Positions 32,340-43,164 are shown, counted from the stretch's first letter. The stretch is DNA of 64,000 bases from Saccharomycopsis malanga (GCA_004014935.1 CP025321.1:1054001-1118000); one strand, 5' to 3'. The notes: a model not told the origin generated them from the letters alone. A program made the numbers and translations.

Positions 32340-33358
32340 ACTATAATTTTTGGCAAAAAAAAGCCAAAATTGAGCACCTATTTACAGTCAATATACAAAT
32401 TCCATCAGAGTGTAATAAAATAAATTAGAAACTAGACCAGCAAAAGAACAAAGAACTAAAATTAGAGTAGCATTAAAGCCTTTGTAACAGTCATTTGAAT
32501 AGGAATAGAAGTGTTTTTAAAACGGACTCGTCTGAACCAAGATATAAAGTTTATTAATAACTGCATTACGTTCTAAAGAGCCCCATAAAATATTTAAAGC
32601 ATCTCAGAACTTGAAACACCCTCGTTTGTTAATATATAATGATTATTATCGAATATAAGCTCTCTGAGATTCTATAATGAACTATAACTCTTCTGGCTCT
32701 TGAGATATGCGATTCTTTGGGCTTAAAGCTCATTCAACCACAGGAGGAAACAAAAACAAACGTAAAATATTAAACAAGTATGGAATAACGTCAAGAGATA
32801 AGGAAGTCTCTCTAAGAGGTGAAAAACACAATTTGCTAACAAATCATGTATTAATTTCGACAAAATGATACATTCTCACTATTTTATAATTTAAAAAAGG
32901 TAAAGCTAAAGAAAAAACTACACAGTGTAAAACTTTACGATTTAAAAAGTATAGAAGTATAATTTTTGTATGGTTAAGGTTGCTGTAAAGACTCTAGGAT
33001 ATGATTTCAAAGAATCAATTTTTTGACAAATTTGACAATTATCCGTTACATCAAATATTTATTCGCAAATCTGACATTTTTCATCACAAATAGTACTCGA
33101 GTATAGCAAAAAAATTGACAATGTTGATGTTTTGTTTTTTAAATCAAAATAAACTGGATAGCATAGATTTAACTCAATAAAACGTTTGACGATTATTTTA
33201 AAACGTCAAGAGCACGAATCGAGTACCAAAACCTAAAGTGAGGAACGCCACACTTGTTTTATGCACTATTATGCACTATTCTGCGCTATTTTGTGTGGCG
33301 CAGGCCTCAACCAACTTGGCCACTTGGCAATAGTAAGGCATTGCATATAGGCATACGT
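32340..33358 (-). mobile_element. Long tRNA-headed repeat (family 2), copy L3
   Basis: Full-length minus-strand copy. Its 3' terminus is ctataatttttggcaaaa (complement of ttttgccaaaaattatag) and its head is at the right, with the A box complement ccaacttggcca at 33311-33322 and the hairpin arms around 33246-33302. SINE pieces abut both ends (S5 and S6). Confidence 0.75.
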
Positions 33359-33363
33359 TTGAT

Positions 33364-33652
33364 ACTACTCTTGGAGAAAAGAAAAAATACTCAACAGGAA
33401 CACGAGTTGGATTCCCCATACAAACACTTTTACTGGTTGCTTTTTACGATGCGAAACGTTACTTGTCAGGCAAGTGCAACTGTCTGAAACAGGGCCTAGA
33501 CAAAAGTCTAGTGCTAACTTTCAACCAAGTGGATGAGAAGATTATGTTTAACAAGAAGTGATTGAGTTTTACCAAGTCCCTTAAGTTGTTGCGCGTATAT
33601 ACAAAACTAACATTCACTGGGCTTGAAATATAAGATATTAGTATATAATACA
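33364..33652 (+). mobile_element. SINE family 1, copy S6 (head truncated)
   Basis: Begins at ctcttggagaaaagaaaa (just past the A-box part), has a B-box-like gagttggattcccc, the body cgctttttacgatg-type segment and tgtctgaaacagggcctaga, and the tail cgcgtatatacaaaactaac ... gggcttgaaatataagat. Confidence 0.75.
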
Positions 33653-33780
33653 AATTTAAGTGCCTTACTAGTTGGCAACTTTTACGTCATAAATAATATA
33701 ACTATAAATACCAGTTAGAATACCCTAACAGCTTTATTCAATTATAATTGCTATCCTTTTCTCCTTGAATCATTTTTAAT

Positions 33781-34464
33781 ATGCCTAATATGCAATGCCT
33801 AACTATTTCCAGGTGGCCAAATTGGTTGAGGCCTACGCCATGCAAAATTGTCAATTTTGACAAAAAGTTGATTCTTTAAAGTCATATTTTAGAGTCTTTA
33901 GAGAACACCACACCAAATAAAAATTATGCTTCAATACTCTGTAATTCTAGAGTTTGGCACCAAGTATTTTGTTTTGAAATTTGGAGTTTATGCATTATTT
34001 AATAGGGAAAAAGTATCATTTTGTCGAAAATAACAATTTGATGAAAATTGTCTTTTTCACCTCTCAGAAAGACTTCATTTATAATTTGAAATTATTCCAT
34101 AGTTGTTGATTGCTTTTAGTTTTATTTGCACTTCCTTCAGGATTTGAATGAGGTTTTATTCGAAAGAAATGCACATATCAAGAGCTAAAAAAGGTATGGT
34201 TTATTATAGGTTCTCAGAGAAATTTGCATCTACGAATAAACATTAGATATTGCCAAACTAGGGTATTTCAAGTTCTGCTATACCTTGAATTTTTTATGGG
34301 GCTCGGTAAAGCGTAATGTGCCTATTATTAAGCTTTATATCTTGGTTCAGGCAAGTCCGTTTTAAAATAACTTTTATTCCTTTTAAGGTGAAGCTGAAAA
34401 TGGTTTACTGTTGCTTTCACTTTAATATTTTGTTTCTTTTGCTGTTTTTTTGCCAAAAATTATA
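33781..34464 (+). mobile_element. Long tRNA-headed repeat (family 2), copy L4
   Basis: Plus-strand copy with head tatgcaatgcctaactattt, A-box variant aggtggccaaattggttgag, then an internal deletion that removes the hairpin and B box. The rest of the body is present down to the terminus ttttttgccaaaaattata at about 34446-34463, which joins directly to SINE sequence. Confidence 0.7.
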
Positions 34465-34648
34465 AAAGAAAAACAAGACCTAACAGGAACACTGGTTCGA
34501 TGACGAACACTTACTCGCTGGTTTGGGTGATTATGATCACCAGGATATAATTGGCTTTTAAAGCCCCCTTATAGATGACGCGTATATACGATACTGACAT
34601 TTACTGGCTTGAAATATATGATATTATTATTATTATTATTGTTGTTGT
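34458..34648 (+). mobile_element. SINE family 1, copy S7 (5'-truncated)
   Basis: Starts at aaaagaaaaacaagacctaa, has a damaged B box (ctggttcgatgacgaa), lost part of the body, and ends ctggcttgaaatatatgat with (ATT)n. Confidence 0.7.
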
Positions 34649-35084
34649 TATTCGTTGTATAGTATTATAGAATTATAGTGTTTATAGTTTAGTGGTTATG
34701 GTTATCTCTGATCAACAGACATTGTCTCCATTTCTCTAGTATAATTGAAAAAAAAAATTTCTTCACTTTTTTATTTATGGAGTTAATCATTTACGAAATT
34801 GACGCCCAGTACCAAATTGGATAACTGTGTCAGGTATACTATATATAAGACTGATCAATGAATCAAATTAAGGATAGAAATAATGAACGTAGAAATACAG
34901 CTAAATAAAACTGTCTAAAATGACCTAAATACATACTAGTGCTTGTTTTTATCGTTCCAAACAAACCATGAAAGAATATCCATATATTCATTCGCTAGAC
35001 ACTTTACAATTATGAACACTAGTAAATAATTGATTTATCTTAGCGATTTATCATTTTTTGATATTTTAGATATATCTGCTGGTC
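34649..35084. other. Intergenic, no gene
   Basis: AT-rich. A short tRNA-like word tagtttagtggttatgg at about 34687-34703 is not followed by a T-loop sequence. Nothing else can be supported. Confidence 0.4.
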
Positions 35085-35277
<193 letters not shown>

Positions 35278-35678
35278 CTCTTTAATTTCATAAGCAATTT
35301 AAACTACTAGTATTATTCTTTATTATGATGGATGTACAATCCTGCAGGATTTATTATTATTATTATTGGGGTGGTGTATATATATAATATTGTTAAAGAC
35401 TGACAAAAACTCAACATTTATAGAGGTTTTGGCAAGTGGCCCGGGTAACGGCGTCAACGTGTCCAACTGGCAAGTGGAAAAGGTGCCATATAACGATGTA
35501 AACAAGAGTAAATTACCAGTAAGAGAAGCCAATATTGCGACAGCAAGAGATAGGACGCTAGGGAAGAGATATACAGCAACGATTGCCATGGTAGTTTTAA
35601 CGCAAGGCTCGATTCCGGAGTAGGTGAGATTAATGGAAATGGGGAAAAGGGGGTATTTTCAGGTAGGATCTAGTACTA
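35278..35678. other. BCH1 upstream region
   Basis: No separate gene is supported. A short open frame (to 35623) ends 56 bp before BCH1 and has no recognisable similarity or splice junction linking it to BCH1. Confidence 0.4.
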
Positions 35679-37796
35679 ATGACAAACAGAGTTAAAGAGA
35701 CAGAAGCTGGCGCTTGTCTCAGAGAAAGAACAGACCGGATTAGGAACTTTCCGGAGCTTGGGCCGCCGGATTTGGTGAATTTGGTGAAGCACAACACGAG
35801 CCAAAAGCAGACGGTAAGCACGTTTCTTTACTATACGGGGGTGGACACGACAAGCTCGTCGTCGGTTGCCGCGCACTTGAATTCGATAGCCAATGTGATT
35901 GGCAGCGGGTCCCAGGTGTGGTTTGGCAAGCCCAAGCACTGGAAAGTGCAGCAGGCCACGTATGCTGTGTACAATGCGTTTTCCAAGGTGGACGTGAGAG
36001 TCACAGTGCACATTCCAGGCAAAGTGGAGACGGTGATTCTTGATGCCAAGGGGGAGCCCATGGCGGAGTCTGACCGGTTGTGGCTGGAGACGTTTGTGTC
36101 TGCGTCGATCCGGGCGCTTTTGAGCGCGGCCTCGGATGAAGAAGAGATCAATCCTGTAGTGGAATGCCGTAATTTGAACCCGTTTCCGAGCCCAGAGTTG
36201 GCCAGGCAGTTCCTTGATGCCTGCGAGGTGTTGTTTTTCCAAGGCCCGAGCCTAGGGTGCAATGTAGACGTCCAGATTCCCACGTTGGTGTCCAACTACT
36301 TGACAGACTGCTTTTTGTTGGCAGTACTGTTGACCAACCAGTACGACTATGGACTAGCGATTCTCGAGCGGCTCCAGCAGAAGGACGACAGTGTAGTTGC
36401 GCTTATTGCGCGCGTAGCGTTCATGAAAGACCAAGAAGTGCGGGCAATCCAGGTTCTTTACAATGCCATCAAAAACAGGCCTCGCGATGCCGATTTATTG
36501 ATGCTTGAGGCCCAGTATTGTCTAGAGAAACACAACTATGGCCTCGCCTTGAGCTGTGCCACCCAGGCTGTGAAGGCAGCCCCGTCCGAGTTCAAGCCGT
36601 GGTCTGTTCTTGTCAAAGTATACACGACGGTGGGAGACTACGAAAACGCCTTGTTGACGTTGAACTCGTGCCCCATGATCCCCCACAGAGACAAGTTCCA
36701 CTTGCGTCGTGTTGTGGCCGCGTCCCCAGAAGCAATGCACTTGCCGTTGCCCATAGATGCCACCTTGGAGGACGTCTCTGCGCTCAACGCACAGGACGTG
36801 GCCCTCGAACACGAGTCGGTCGACCCAAACCTCCTAAACTTGCCCGCGGCAAACCTCAAGTCCACCTTTGCCAAGGCATACGAGCTCTTGACCGAAATTG
36901 TCCACCGCACCGGCTGGGAACAGCTCTTGAAATACAGAGCAAAGGTCTTTGTCATGGAGGAAGAGTACCGCAAGGACAAGTCCAAGTACAAGCCGTCCTC
37001 CAGCGCCGACCAGTCGGCCTCCGCTAGCCCAGCAAACACCCCTAAGCAAACGTCTTCTGCCACCTTGGCCTCGGCTGCCAGCGACGAGTCCTCGGTCGTC
37101 GAGGCCTTCAAAAAGAAACGTCTCTGCGAAAGATGGCTCGACAACTTGTTCATGTTGCTCTACGAGGACCTCCGGGCATTCAAAATGTGGCAGGCAGAGT
37201 TTGTGCATTTCCAGTCCCAGAGATTGTTGTATAAGAAAAACACCCTTGAGTGGGAGTTGCTCGGCTCCATTGCCTACAGATTGCACAACTACAAAGAAGC
37301 AGCAGGCGCCTTTGCCAACGCCTTGAGCGGCAGATTCAGCGTCAAGTCTACCAAAAAACTCTTGGTTTATTACCAGCACGAAAAGAAAAACTTGCAGAAA
37401 CAATCTCTCCAGAACACCAAAAACAGCATCGTCTCTGCCAACGGCGCCGGCGGCGCCAGCACCGGATCCACTCCGAAATTCGGCACCCCTAACGGCAATG
37501 CGAAAAAACCTCTCTCAAACCATCAGATATTGAAGAAAATCCAAACCTTGGACGAGAAAATTTTAGATGCTGCTGTCAAGTTGATCGTCTGGAACCATAG
37601 ATGGTACCGGGAGTTCGATACCTTGACCATCCAGGCCTTGAAAACCTTGGTCGAAGAAGACGGCATCGTCAAGGTCCAGTCACAGGTCCAGGCCTTGTAT
37701 GCCACTGACAAAAACGGCGTCGGTGTCTTGTTAGACGACTTTTTCAACTTTTTGAAAACAATGCAAAGCCCAGGCTCTGAAGTAGAGGATAAATAG
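35679..37796 (+). CDS. BCH1: Exomer subunit, ChAPs family (Bch1/Bud7-like)
   Basis: A 705-residue ChAPs protein. Landmarks shared with S. cerevisiae Bch1 are ELGPPDLVNLVK near the N-terminus, QVWFGKPKH, VHIPGKVET, then TPR-like helices with CAPNEFKxW-type sequence (AAPSEFKPWSVLVK), LNSCPM, HLPLPIDATLEDVSALN, TGWEQLLKYRAKVFVMEEEY, CERWLDNLFMLLYEDL and WNHRWYREFD. With Chs5 and Arf1 these proteins form exomer, the trans-Golgi coat-like adaptor that exports chitin synthase Chs3 and other cargo to the plasma membrane. It could equally be called BUD7, since the yeast paralogues arose by duplication. A low-complexity insert (SADQSASASPANTPKQTSSA) lies around residue 440. The first ATG aligns with the family start. 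Confidence 0.93.
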   Translation: MTNRVKETEAGACLRERTDRIRNFPELGPPDLVNLVKHNTSQKQTVSTFLYYTGVDTTSSSSVAAHLNSIANVIGSGSQVWFGKPKHWKVQQATYAVYNAFSKVDVRVTVHIPGKVETVILDAKGEPMAESDRLWLETFVSASIRALLSAASDEEEINPVVECRNLNPFPSPELARQFLDACEVLFFQGPSLGCNVDVQIPTLVSNYLTDCFLLAVLLTNQYDYGLAILERLQQKDDSVVALIARVAFMKDQEVRAIQVLYNAIKNRPRDADLLMLEAQYCLEKHNYGLALSCATQAVKAAPSEFKPWSVLVKVYTTVGDYENALLTLNSCPMIPHRDKFHLRRVVAASPEAMHLPLPIDATLEDVSALNAQDVALEHESVDPNLLNLPAANLKSTFAKAYELLTEIVHRTGWEQLLKYRAKVFVMEEEYRKDKSKYKPSSSADQSASASPANTPKQTSSATLASAASDESSVVEAFKKKRLCERWLDNLFMLLYEDLRAFKMWQAEFVHFQSQRLLYKKNTLEWELLGSIAYRLHNYKEAAGAFANALSGRFSVKSTKKLLVYYQHEKKNLQKQSLQNTKNSIVSANGAGGASTGSTPKFGTPNGNAKKPLSNHQILKKIQTLDEKILDAAVKLIVWNHRWYREFDTLTIQALKTLVEEDGIVKVQSQVQALYATDKNGVGVLLDDFFNFLKTMQSPGSEVEDK

Positions 37797-38076
37797 ACTG
37801 TTCTTTAATACACCATCCTGTTTTGTTAACTGTGGTTGAAATGGTGTGTTTAGGTAATTGTAGTCCACTGTTCTTCACCAATTTACATTCTCAACTTAAC
37901 AGTCGTGCGCTTTTTATATAGTTACGTTTATATGATCAAGTGCCTGTCACCTAGTTTAGTTATTTAATGGCAAAATACCTGTTTCACATCTGATTATATT
38001 TGAAATGATTTCTTCTTTGTATAAATTATGTAATTGAACTGATATTATAGAAAGCTTGCTCTAATAGAATTATTAA
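37797..38076. other. BCH1 3' flank
   Basis: AT-rich 3' flank of BCH1 with no gene, leading into a SINE. Confidence 0.4.
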
Positions 38077-38265
38077 CCACTGGGCCATTTGGCTCAGTGG
38101 TCCGTGCTCTCAGAGAAGAGAAAAAAGAACCTAGTATTTAACCGGAACATGGGTGAGTCAACTATGATCAAAAGGACATGGTTGGGTTTTACCAAGTCCC
38201 CTTAGACACAGCGCAAATATACGAAACTGATATGTACTGGGCTTGAAATATATGATATTATAACC
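38077..38265 (+). mobile_element. SINE family 1, copy S9 (internally deleted)
   Basis: Head ccactgggccatttggctca, then ctctcagagaagagaaaa, then ttaaccggaacatgggtgag joined to ttttaccaagtccccttaga and the tail tgtactgggcttgaaatata. It lacks most of the middle, like S1, S2 and S10. Confidence 0.8.
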
Positions 38266-38276
38266 GACAATAACTC

Positions 38277-38496
38277 GGACTCCTCTTTAATATATCAAAA
38301 ACAACAATTAAAATCCTCTTTATTATTTCAAAAACAACAATTCAAAATCCTCTTTATTCTTACAACCAACAATATTCTAAAAACCCTCATAATTCAATTA
38401 TTTAACCATACTTAAACGGCTTTCCATAATCTACAACCTTCTATATCATCATTTTATAAACAATTTATCGAAACACCCTTTATTATTCTAACCAAC
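38277..38496 (-). repeat. Two units of the UBA2-flanking tandem repeat
   Basis: Sequence such as aaaaccctcataattcaatt then atttaaccata is the reverse complement of the units at 40985-41790. The two blocks flank UBA2 in inverted orientation. Confidence 0.7.
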
Positions 38497-38690
38497 AACT
38501 GGGCCATTTGGCTCAATTGTCAGTGCTCTCGAAGAAGAGAAAAACAAAACCTAACAGGAACATGGGTGAGTCAACGATGATAAATAGTACAGGATTGGGT
38601 TTTACCAAGTCCCCTTAGACATAGCGCGTATATACGAAACTGATATGTACTGGGCTTGAAATATATGATATTTTTATTATTAATATACAA
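38497..38690 (+). mobile_element. SINE family 1, copy S10 (internally deleted)
   Basis: Head actgggccatttggctcaat, ctctcgaagaagagaaaaac, acaggaacatgggtgagtca, then ggattgggttttaccaagtc and the tail cgtatatacgaaactgatat ... gatatttttattatt. It shares the internal-deletion form with S9, suggesting a sub-family rather than two independent deletions. Confidence 0.8.
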
Positions 38691-38958
38691 TTATACAAAA
38701 GAAATCTTTTGTTATGAAAGAAATAGACGATTCTGTATTTTAAAAAATTTCTCTTTTTACACTTGTCCATAAATAAGCCAATAAGAATAAAACCTAATAG
38801 ATATAAGCTAGCATTCAATTTATTAAATGAAGAAAGAGGCAAAAGTATAAACAACATATTTAATCAATGGTAGCACTAATAAGTAGCAGTACCGGATGTA
38901 TTATGACCCTGCAAACTCTTGATCTAAATAAAAATACAATATACAATGGCAAAACAAG
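38691..38958. other. UBA2 3' flank
   Basis: AT-rich sequence after the UBA2 stop codon with no gene. Confidence 0.4.
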
Positions 38959-40830
38959 TCAATCGAGAATAACAATTGAATCATCTTCCGCCTTTTTTTG
39001 TTTCTTCGCTGGTTGGTTGTCTGAGGATTCGTCAATTTTATGTTTTCTAGCAGCACCGTTTTGCACTGGCACCAATTCCTCTTTGCCGTCGGTGGTTTGC
39101 ACAGGAACCAACTCGTCCTCGTCGTCGCTAATGACAATGGCAGCGTTCTCTGGCACTGGAGCCAAAGATGCAGCAGAAGGTGATTTTTTAGGTTCCTCTT
39201 GAGGTTTGGTTACAGGTTTAGGAGGCAAAACGATTTTGTCGAGATTTACAGACTTTTCATCCTTACAATTTTCAATATACAACTCGATGGTTTGTTTCTC
39301 GTCGTTTTCGTCGTTGACAGAAAGGATTTTGCCTTGTGAAAAACCCAATTTTGAGATGTTGACGTCCTTGTTGTCATCGAAATCCGAGTCGTAGATTAAT
39401 CTGTCGGCTCCCAAGATTAAAGAGACGTCATCCTCATTGTGGTAACCCAACAGCGCGACGATTTCTCTGAGGACATCTGCCAACACAATAGAGCTGTCGT
39501 CGAGGTTTATACGTAAGGTGGAGCGTGGGATGGAACAGGACTTGCAATCCGGATTGGATTCGTACAACAGAGACGCAGACATGAACCGTGTGGCGTCTTG
39601 GAAGGTGTAAACCATCTTGGAGTGCTTGCGAGGGTCAGATTTGAACATGAAGAGGGACTGGAGGGCGCTGTAGCCGGAAATGATCGAATTGGTGGTGGCA
39701 ATAGCAGGAATAATGTTGCCGGCAATTTGTTTGATGTCAAACTTGGACTTGATGGGAATGTGGAACATGGCAGATCTAATGTTTGCGGCAGCCACTACAA
39801 AATCGAGAGTGTCCTCGTCATCCTTGTCGAAGGATAGCGGTGTGTCGGGATGTTGAGCAAGTCTGGTTTGCAAGGCTTTGACGCTCTTCATAAGCAAATA
39901 AATATACTTTTCAACGGGCCAGACCTGTTCTCCTTTGGAAACATCGGCGTCGTTGTGTTGCAAAACAGTTTCTCTGTACTGTGGACTCCATTCCAAGGGA
40001 ACAGGTCTTGCTCTGGTTTTCCACAAGTCTTCAAGAGCCAACAACTTGTTGATATCTTTGACAAAGATCTTTTCAATGATCTTGTCGAAGAAATCGGCAT
40101 CTCTCACATGCTGCTTCAACTCTAGCAACTCGTTGTGTTCCTTGATGAGATTCTGGATTTCTTGCTGGTTGTCGGTGCCCAACTCCCTGCTGGACAAGTC
40201 GTCGTCCTCGGACTCGCCAAACAACTGGCCAAACAAGTAGTTTTTGGCCCACGTCACACAGTGCACCGGCTGCGAGGGAGTCGACCGAATGGTGCACACC
40301 GGATACGTTTTCGGGGTCTCTTTCACAGTACATTCGTAGCACTCGGTGCGGTATGGGAATATTGGAGTAACCTGGCCATTGAACCCAGTGGTGCCGCTTT
40401 CAATGGACGGTTTCTGCAAAAACAAACACATCTTGTTCACATAACTGCGTGCCTGGATATTGTCCAAGGCATTGAAAATAAACTTGAACTGGTCAAACCA
40501 GTCGAGCGGAAACTGTTCAGTGTCCATGATGTTGGCCATATACGACACCAATTTCGACCGGTGCACATTGAACTTGTGCACCGCATTCACCGCAGTGGTC
40601 GCCTTGGGCTTCTTGATATCCTTGTGCCGGAAAAGAAACTGCCGGTTCAAGTTGCTGAGATCAATTGTGTCCAAATCTACAATATGGATCTCGCCGTATC
40701 CCATAAGAACCAAATCCTTGAGCAACTCGCACCCGATCCCGCCTGCGCCAACTAAAAGTACTTTTGCCTCGCGTATTTCGCGGAACACATCTGCTCCCAA
40801 CACATTCACTAGATATTTATCTTTTCCCAT
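38959..40830 (-). CDS. UBA2: SUMO-activating enzyme subunit Uba2
   Basis: A 623-residue E1 catalytic subunit that, with Aos1, adenylates SUMO (Smt3) and loads it as a thioester before transfer to Ubc9. It has the nucleotide-binding VGAGGIGCELL (residues 27-37), DLDTIDLSNLNRQFLF, zinc-ligand pairs CYEC (164-167) and CKSC in the C-terminal half, and the catalytic cysteine in YPVCTIRSTP (Cys179; about 177 in S. cerevisiae). A ubiquitin-fold domain precedes a C-terminal tail with IVISDDEDE and a second hydrophobic-acidic end (DDSIVILD), both SUMO-interacting-like, plus a KKQKK nuclear signal. The open frame extends 19 codons upstream, but MGKDKYLVNVLG is the family start. Confidence 0.95.
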   Translation of the reverse strand: MGKDKYLVNVLGADVFREIREAKVLLVGAGGIGCELLKDLVLMGYGEIHIVDLDTIDLSNLNRQFLFRHKDIKKPKATTAVNAVHKFNVHRSKLVSYMANIMDTEQFPLDWFDQFKFIFNALDNIQARSYVNKMCLFLQKPSIESGTTGFNGQVTPIFPYRTECYECTVKETPKTYPVCTIRSTPSQPVHCVTWAKNYLFGQLFGESEDDDLSSRELGTDNQQEIQNLIKEHNELLELKQHVRDADFFDKIIEKIFVKDINKLLALEDLWKTRARPVPLEWSPQYRETVLQHNDADVSKGEQVWPVEKYIYLLMKSVKALQTRLAQHPDTPLSFDKDDEDTLDFVVAAANIRSAMFHIPIKSKFDIKQIAGNIIPAIATTNSIISGYSALQSLFMFKSDPRKHSKMVYTFQDATRFMSASLLYESNPDCKSCSIPRSTLRINLDDSSIVLADVLREIVALLGYHNEDDVSLILGADRLIYDSDFDDNKDVNISKLGFSQGKILSVNDENDEKQTIELYIENCKDEKSVNLDKIVLPPKPVTKPQEEPKKSPSAASLAPVPENAAIVISDDEDELVPVQTTDGKEELVPVQNGAARKHKIDESSDNQPAKKQKKAEDDSIVILD

Positions 40831-40984
40831 TACTGCGATTTCTGCCTTTTTCCGACTTTTTCTATATTTCTGCTGCTTCTTCCTCATAGCCGTCTTTAAA
40901 CTATCATCGCCTGTTTTAATGGTTATGGGCGATTGCTTATTGCCTATTGGACGAGGAATTTTATTGATATTTTGGAGTGTACTG

Positions 40985-41788
40985 AGGCGCTAGGGTATTT
41001 TTAATAGTTGGTTGGAATAATGAGGGTATTTTAATTGTTTGTTGGAGTAATAAAGGGTATTTTTAATTGTTGTTTTTGGAATAATGGTATAGAAGGTTGT
41101 AGATTATAGAGAGACGTTTAATTTTGGTTAAATAATTGAATTGTGAGGGTTTAGAATATTTTTGACTGTTGGTTAGAATAATAAACAGGATTTTAATTGT
41201 TGCTTTGGAATAATGGTATAGAAGGTTGTATATTATAGAGAGCCGTTTAATTTTGGTTAAATAATTGAATTGTGAGGGTTTAAAATATTTTTGATTGTAA
41301 TAATGATAAACAGGATTTTGAATAATTGTTTTTGAATTAATGAAGTACAAGATTTTAGAGTTAGAGAGCCGTTTAATTTGGTTAAATAATTGAATTGTGA
41401 GGGTTTTTAGAATATTTTCAATCTTAATAATGATAAAGAGTATTTTAAATTGTTGTTTTTGAAATAATGGTATATAATATTGTAGATTATAGAAAGCCGT
41501 TTAATTTTGGTTAAATAATTAAATTGTGAGGGTTTTTAGAATATTTTTGATTCAAATAATGATAAAGAGGATGGTGAATTATTGCTTTTTAAATAGTAAA
41601 AAGGATTTTGAATTGTTGTTTTTAAAATAATATTATAAAAGGTTGGAAATTATAGAGAGCCGTCTAATTATGGTTCAATTATCCAATTGTGAGGGTTTTT
41701 GGAATATTTTTGATTGTAATAATGATAAACCGGATTTTAAATTGTTGGTTAGAATAATAAAGAGGATTTTATAATAATAAAGAGGATA
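40985..41788 (+). repeat. Degenerate tandem array, about 120-130 bp unit
   Basis: Five to six units upstream of UBA2, each with tatagagagccgtttaattt, ggttaaataattgaattgtg and agggttttagaatattttt. The core word recurs at about 41128, 41247, 41381, 41510 and 41679. Two inverted units lie on the other side of UBA2 (38277-38496). Confidence 0.85.
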
Positions 41789-41794
41789 GTCAAG

Positions 41795-41805
41795 TGGCCC
41801 AGTGG
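41795..41805 (+). promoter_or_regulatory. Pol III A box of SINE S11
   Basis: TGGCCCAGTGG matches TRGCNNARYNG at each position. Confidence 0.6.
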
Positions 41806-41850
41806 TCAGAGCTCTCGGAAAAGAGAAAAACAAGACCTAAATGGAACGCG

Positions 41851-41861
41851 GGTTCGATTCC
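41851..41861 (+). promoter_or_regulatory. Pol III B box of SINE S11
   Basis: GGTTCGATTCC equals the tRNA B-box consensus GGTTCGANTCC and lies 46 bp after the A box, a tRNA-like spacing. Confidence 0.65.
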
Positions 41862-42168
41862 CAAGACGACACTTTTACTCGCTGCTTTTTACGATGCTGA
41901 ACGTGATTTTACAGCCAACCTTAACTGTCTGAAACACGACCTAGACCAATAGTGCTTACTTTCCATTAAATGGCAAGTTTAGGGGGCTGTTTAGGCATTG
42001 CGTGTGTATACGAATCTAACATTCACTGGGCTCTAAATATAAGATTATTATAGTTATTATGAAATGTTATGTAGCACGGAAAGATCTGCGTTGATGGCTA
42101 ATTTATTCAAACGCCAGAGAGCAAATTTGGATAAAGACTAACCAACTATAATACACCATTTAATAACC

Positions 42169-43164
42169 ATGGCGCTCAAAGTAGTGGACATATCCCAGGA
42201 TAAGCATTCTGCGGCGGCGGAATTGTTGGATGCCGCGACAACTCAAGGGTTTTTATTCATTTCGGGACATGGCTACACCCCAGAACAGGTCGAGGAGTTG
42301 TTCAACTTGTCCAAGACATGTTTTGACATTCCTCAAGAAATCAAACTACAATATTCCTTACAAAACGCCGATGAAAACGTCGGTTATACAGGTTTTCACT
42401 CAGAAGTGCTTGACACCAGCCAGAAAGGCCGCGGCGACCCTAAAGAAGCATTCAACTTTGGAAAGTTGGACTTGGTGACTGGAGAACCGTGCCAGAAGTT
42501 GCCAGAAGTCATTACCAACAATTCGCATTGGCATAGAGTGTTGACTAGGAACATTCTCAAGTTGTCATGTCTTGCAAGGCACGTGCTTGAATTGCTTGCC
42601 ATAGGTTTGGACATTGACCGGTTGGAAGGTGGGCCGGAATGGTTTCTTGACCGGCAAAAAGTCGACCAGCCCACCGGAAGTGCTTTACGACTTCTCCGGT
42701 ATCCCGGAAAGAAGAGCTTGGACCCGGACGCAGACGTGCGTGCAGGCGCGCATACAGACTACGGTGCATTGACGTTACTATTCCAACTTGAAAACCAGCC
42801 CGGTTTGGAAATCTTGTCACCGGTGTCTCACAAATGGGAATTGGTTCCTTATATAGCCAGTACCCGTGATAATGAAGCCGCGCCTCTAGTGGTAAATATT
42901 GGTGATTTGTTGTCGTATTGGACTGCTGGTCTTTTACGTTCAACGATACATAGAGTTCGGTTTCCACCTGCAGCAGCTCTGCAGAACATGGAACGGTTTT
43001 CAATTGTTTTTTTCTCACATCCTAACGACGACACATTGTTGGAACCTGTGCCTAGTCCGCGCGTGCGGCTGCAGCCACTGCGAGGCGCCACTGCAGCTGC
43101 ACAACCCATTACGGCTAAACAACATCTTGACAAACGCTTGGCCCAGGCCTACGGGTGGTCATAA
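42169..43164 (+). CDS. 2-oxoglutarate/Fe(II)-dependent dioxygenase, isopenicillin-N-synthase type
   Basis: A 331-residue non-haem iron oxygenase. The N-terminal DIOX_N part includes GFLFISGHGY and EELFNLSKTCFDIP. The double-stranded beta-helix has the facial triad His195 and Asp197 (AHTDYGALTLL) and His261 (STIHRVRFP), followed by the 2-oxoglutarate-binding Arg277 and Ser279 (RFSIVFF). All required residues are present, so it should be active. Fungal members act in varied oxidative steps (for example thymine/flavone-type hydroxylations or secondary metabolism); the substrate cannot be read from sequence. The start gives a typical family length. The last 30 residues are Ala/Gln-rich. It has no apparent pathway partners alongside. 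Confidence 0.88.
   Translation: MALKVVDISQDKHSAAAELLDAATTQGFLFISGHGYTPEQVEELFNLSKTCFDIPQEIKLQYSLQNADENVGYTGFHSEVLDTSQKGRGDPKEAFNFGKLDLVTGEPCQKLPEVITNNSHWHRVLTRNILKLSCLARHVLELLAIGLDIDRLEGGPEWFLDRQKVDQPTGSALRLLRYPGKKSLDPDADVRAGAHTDYGALTLLFQLENQPGLEILSPVSHKWELVPYIASTRDNEAAPLVVNIGDLLSYWTAGLLRSTIHRVRFPPAAALQNMERFSIVFFSHPNDDTLLEPVPSPRVRLQPLRGATAAAQPITAKQHLDKRLAQAYGWS

Larger units (their letters stand above)
41789..42055 (+). mobile_element. SINE family 1, copy S11 (with A and B boxes)
   Basis: Best-preserved promoter boxes of the family: A box TGGCCCAGTGG and perfect B box GGTTCGATTCC. Body tttactcgctgctttttacg and actgtctgaaacacgaccta, tail cattcactgggctctaaata then taagattatta. It lies about 115 bp upstream of the oxygenase start codon. 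Confidence 0.85.

Noticed and set aside
34675-34740. Possible tRNA (tagtttagtggttatgg)
   Set aside because: Only an A-box-like word is present; no T-loop sequence, no acceptor pairing. Could be a decayed SINE or mitochondrial tRNA scrap but cannot be supported.
35366-35623. 85-codon open frame upstream of BCH1 as an extra first exon or gene
   Set aside because: No homology, no splice sites joining it to BCH1, and BCH1's own ATG already aligns with the family N-terminus.
40831-40887. N-terminal extension of UBA2 (MRKKQQKYRKSRKK)
   Set aside because: Homologues begin at the equivalent of MGKDKYLVNVLG; the extension is basic, AT-rich and probably 5' leader.
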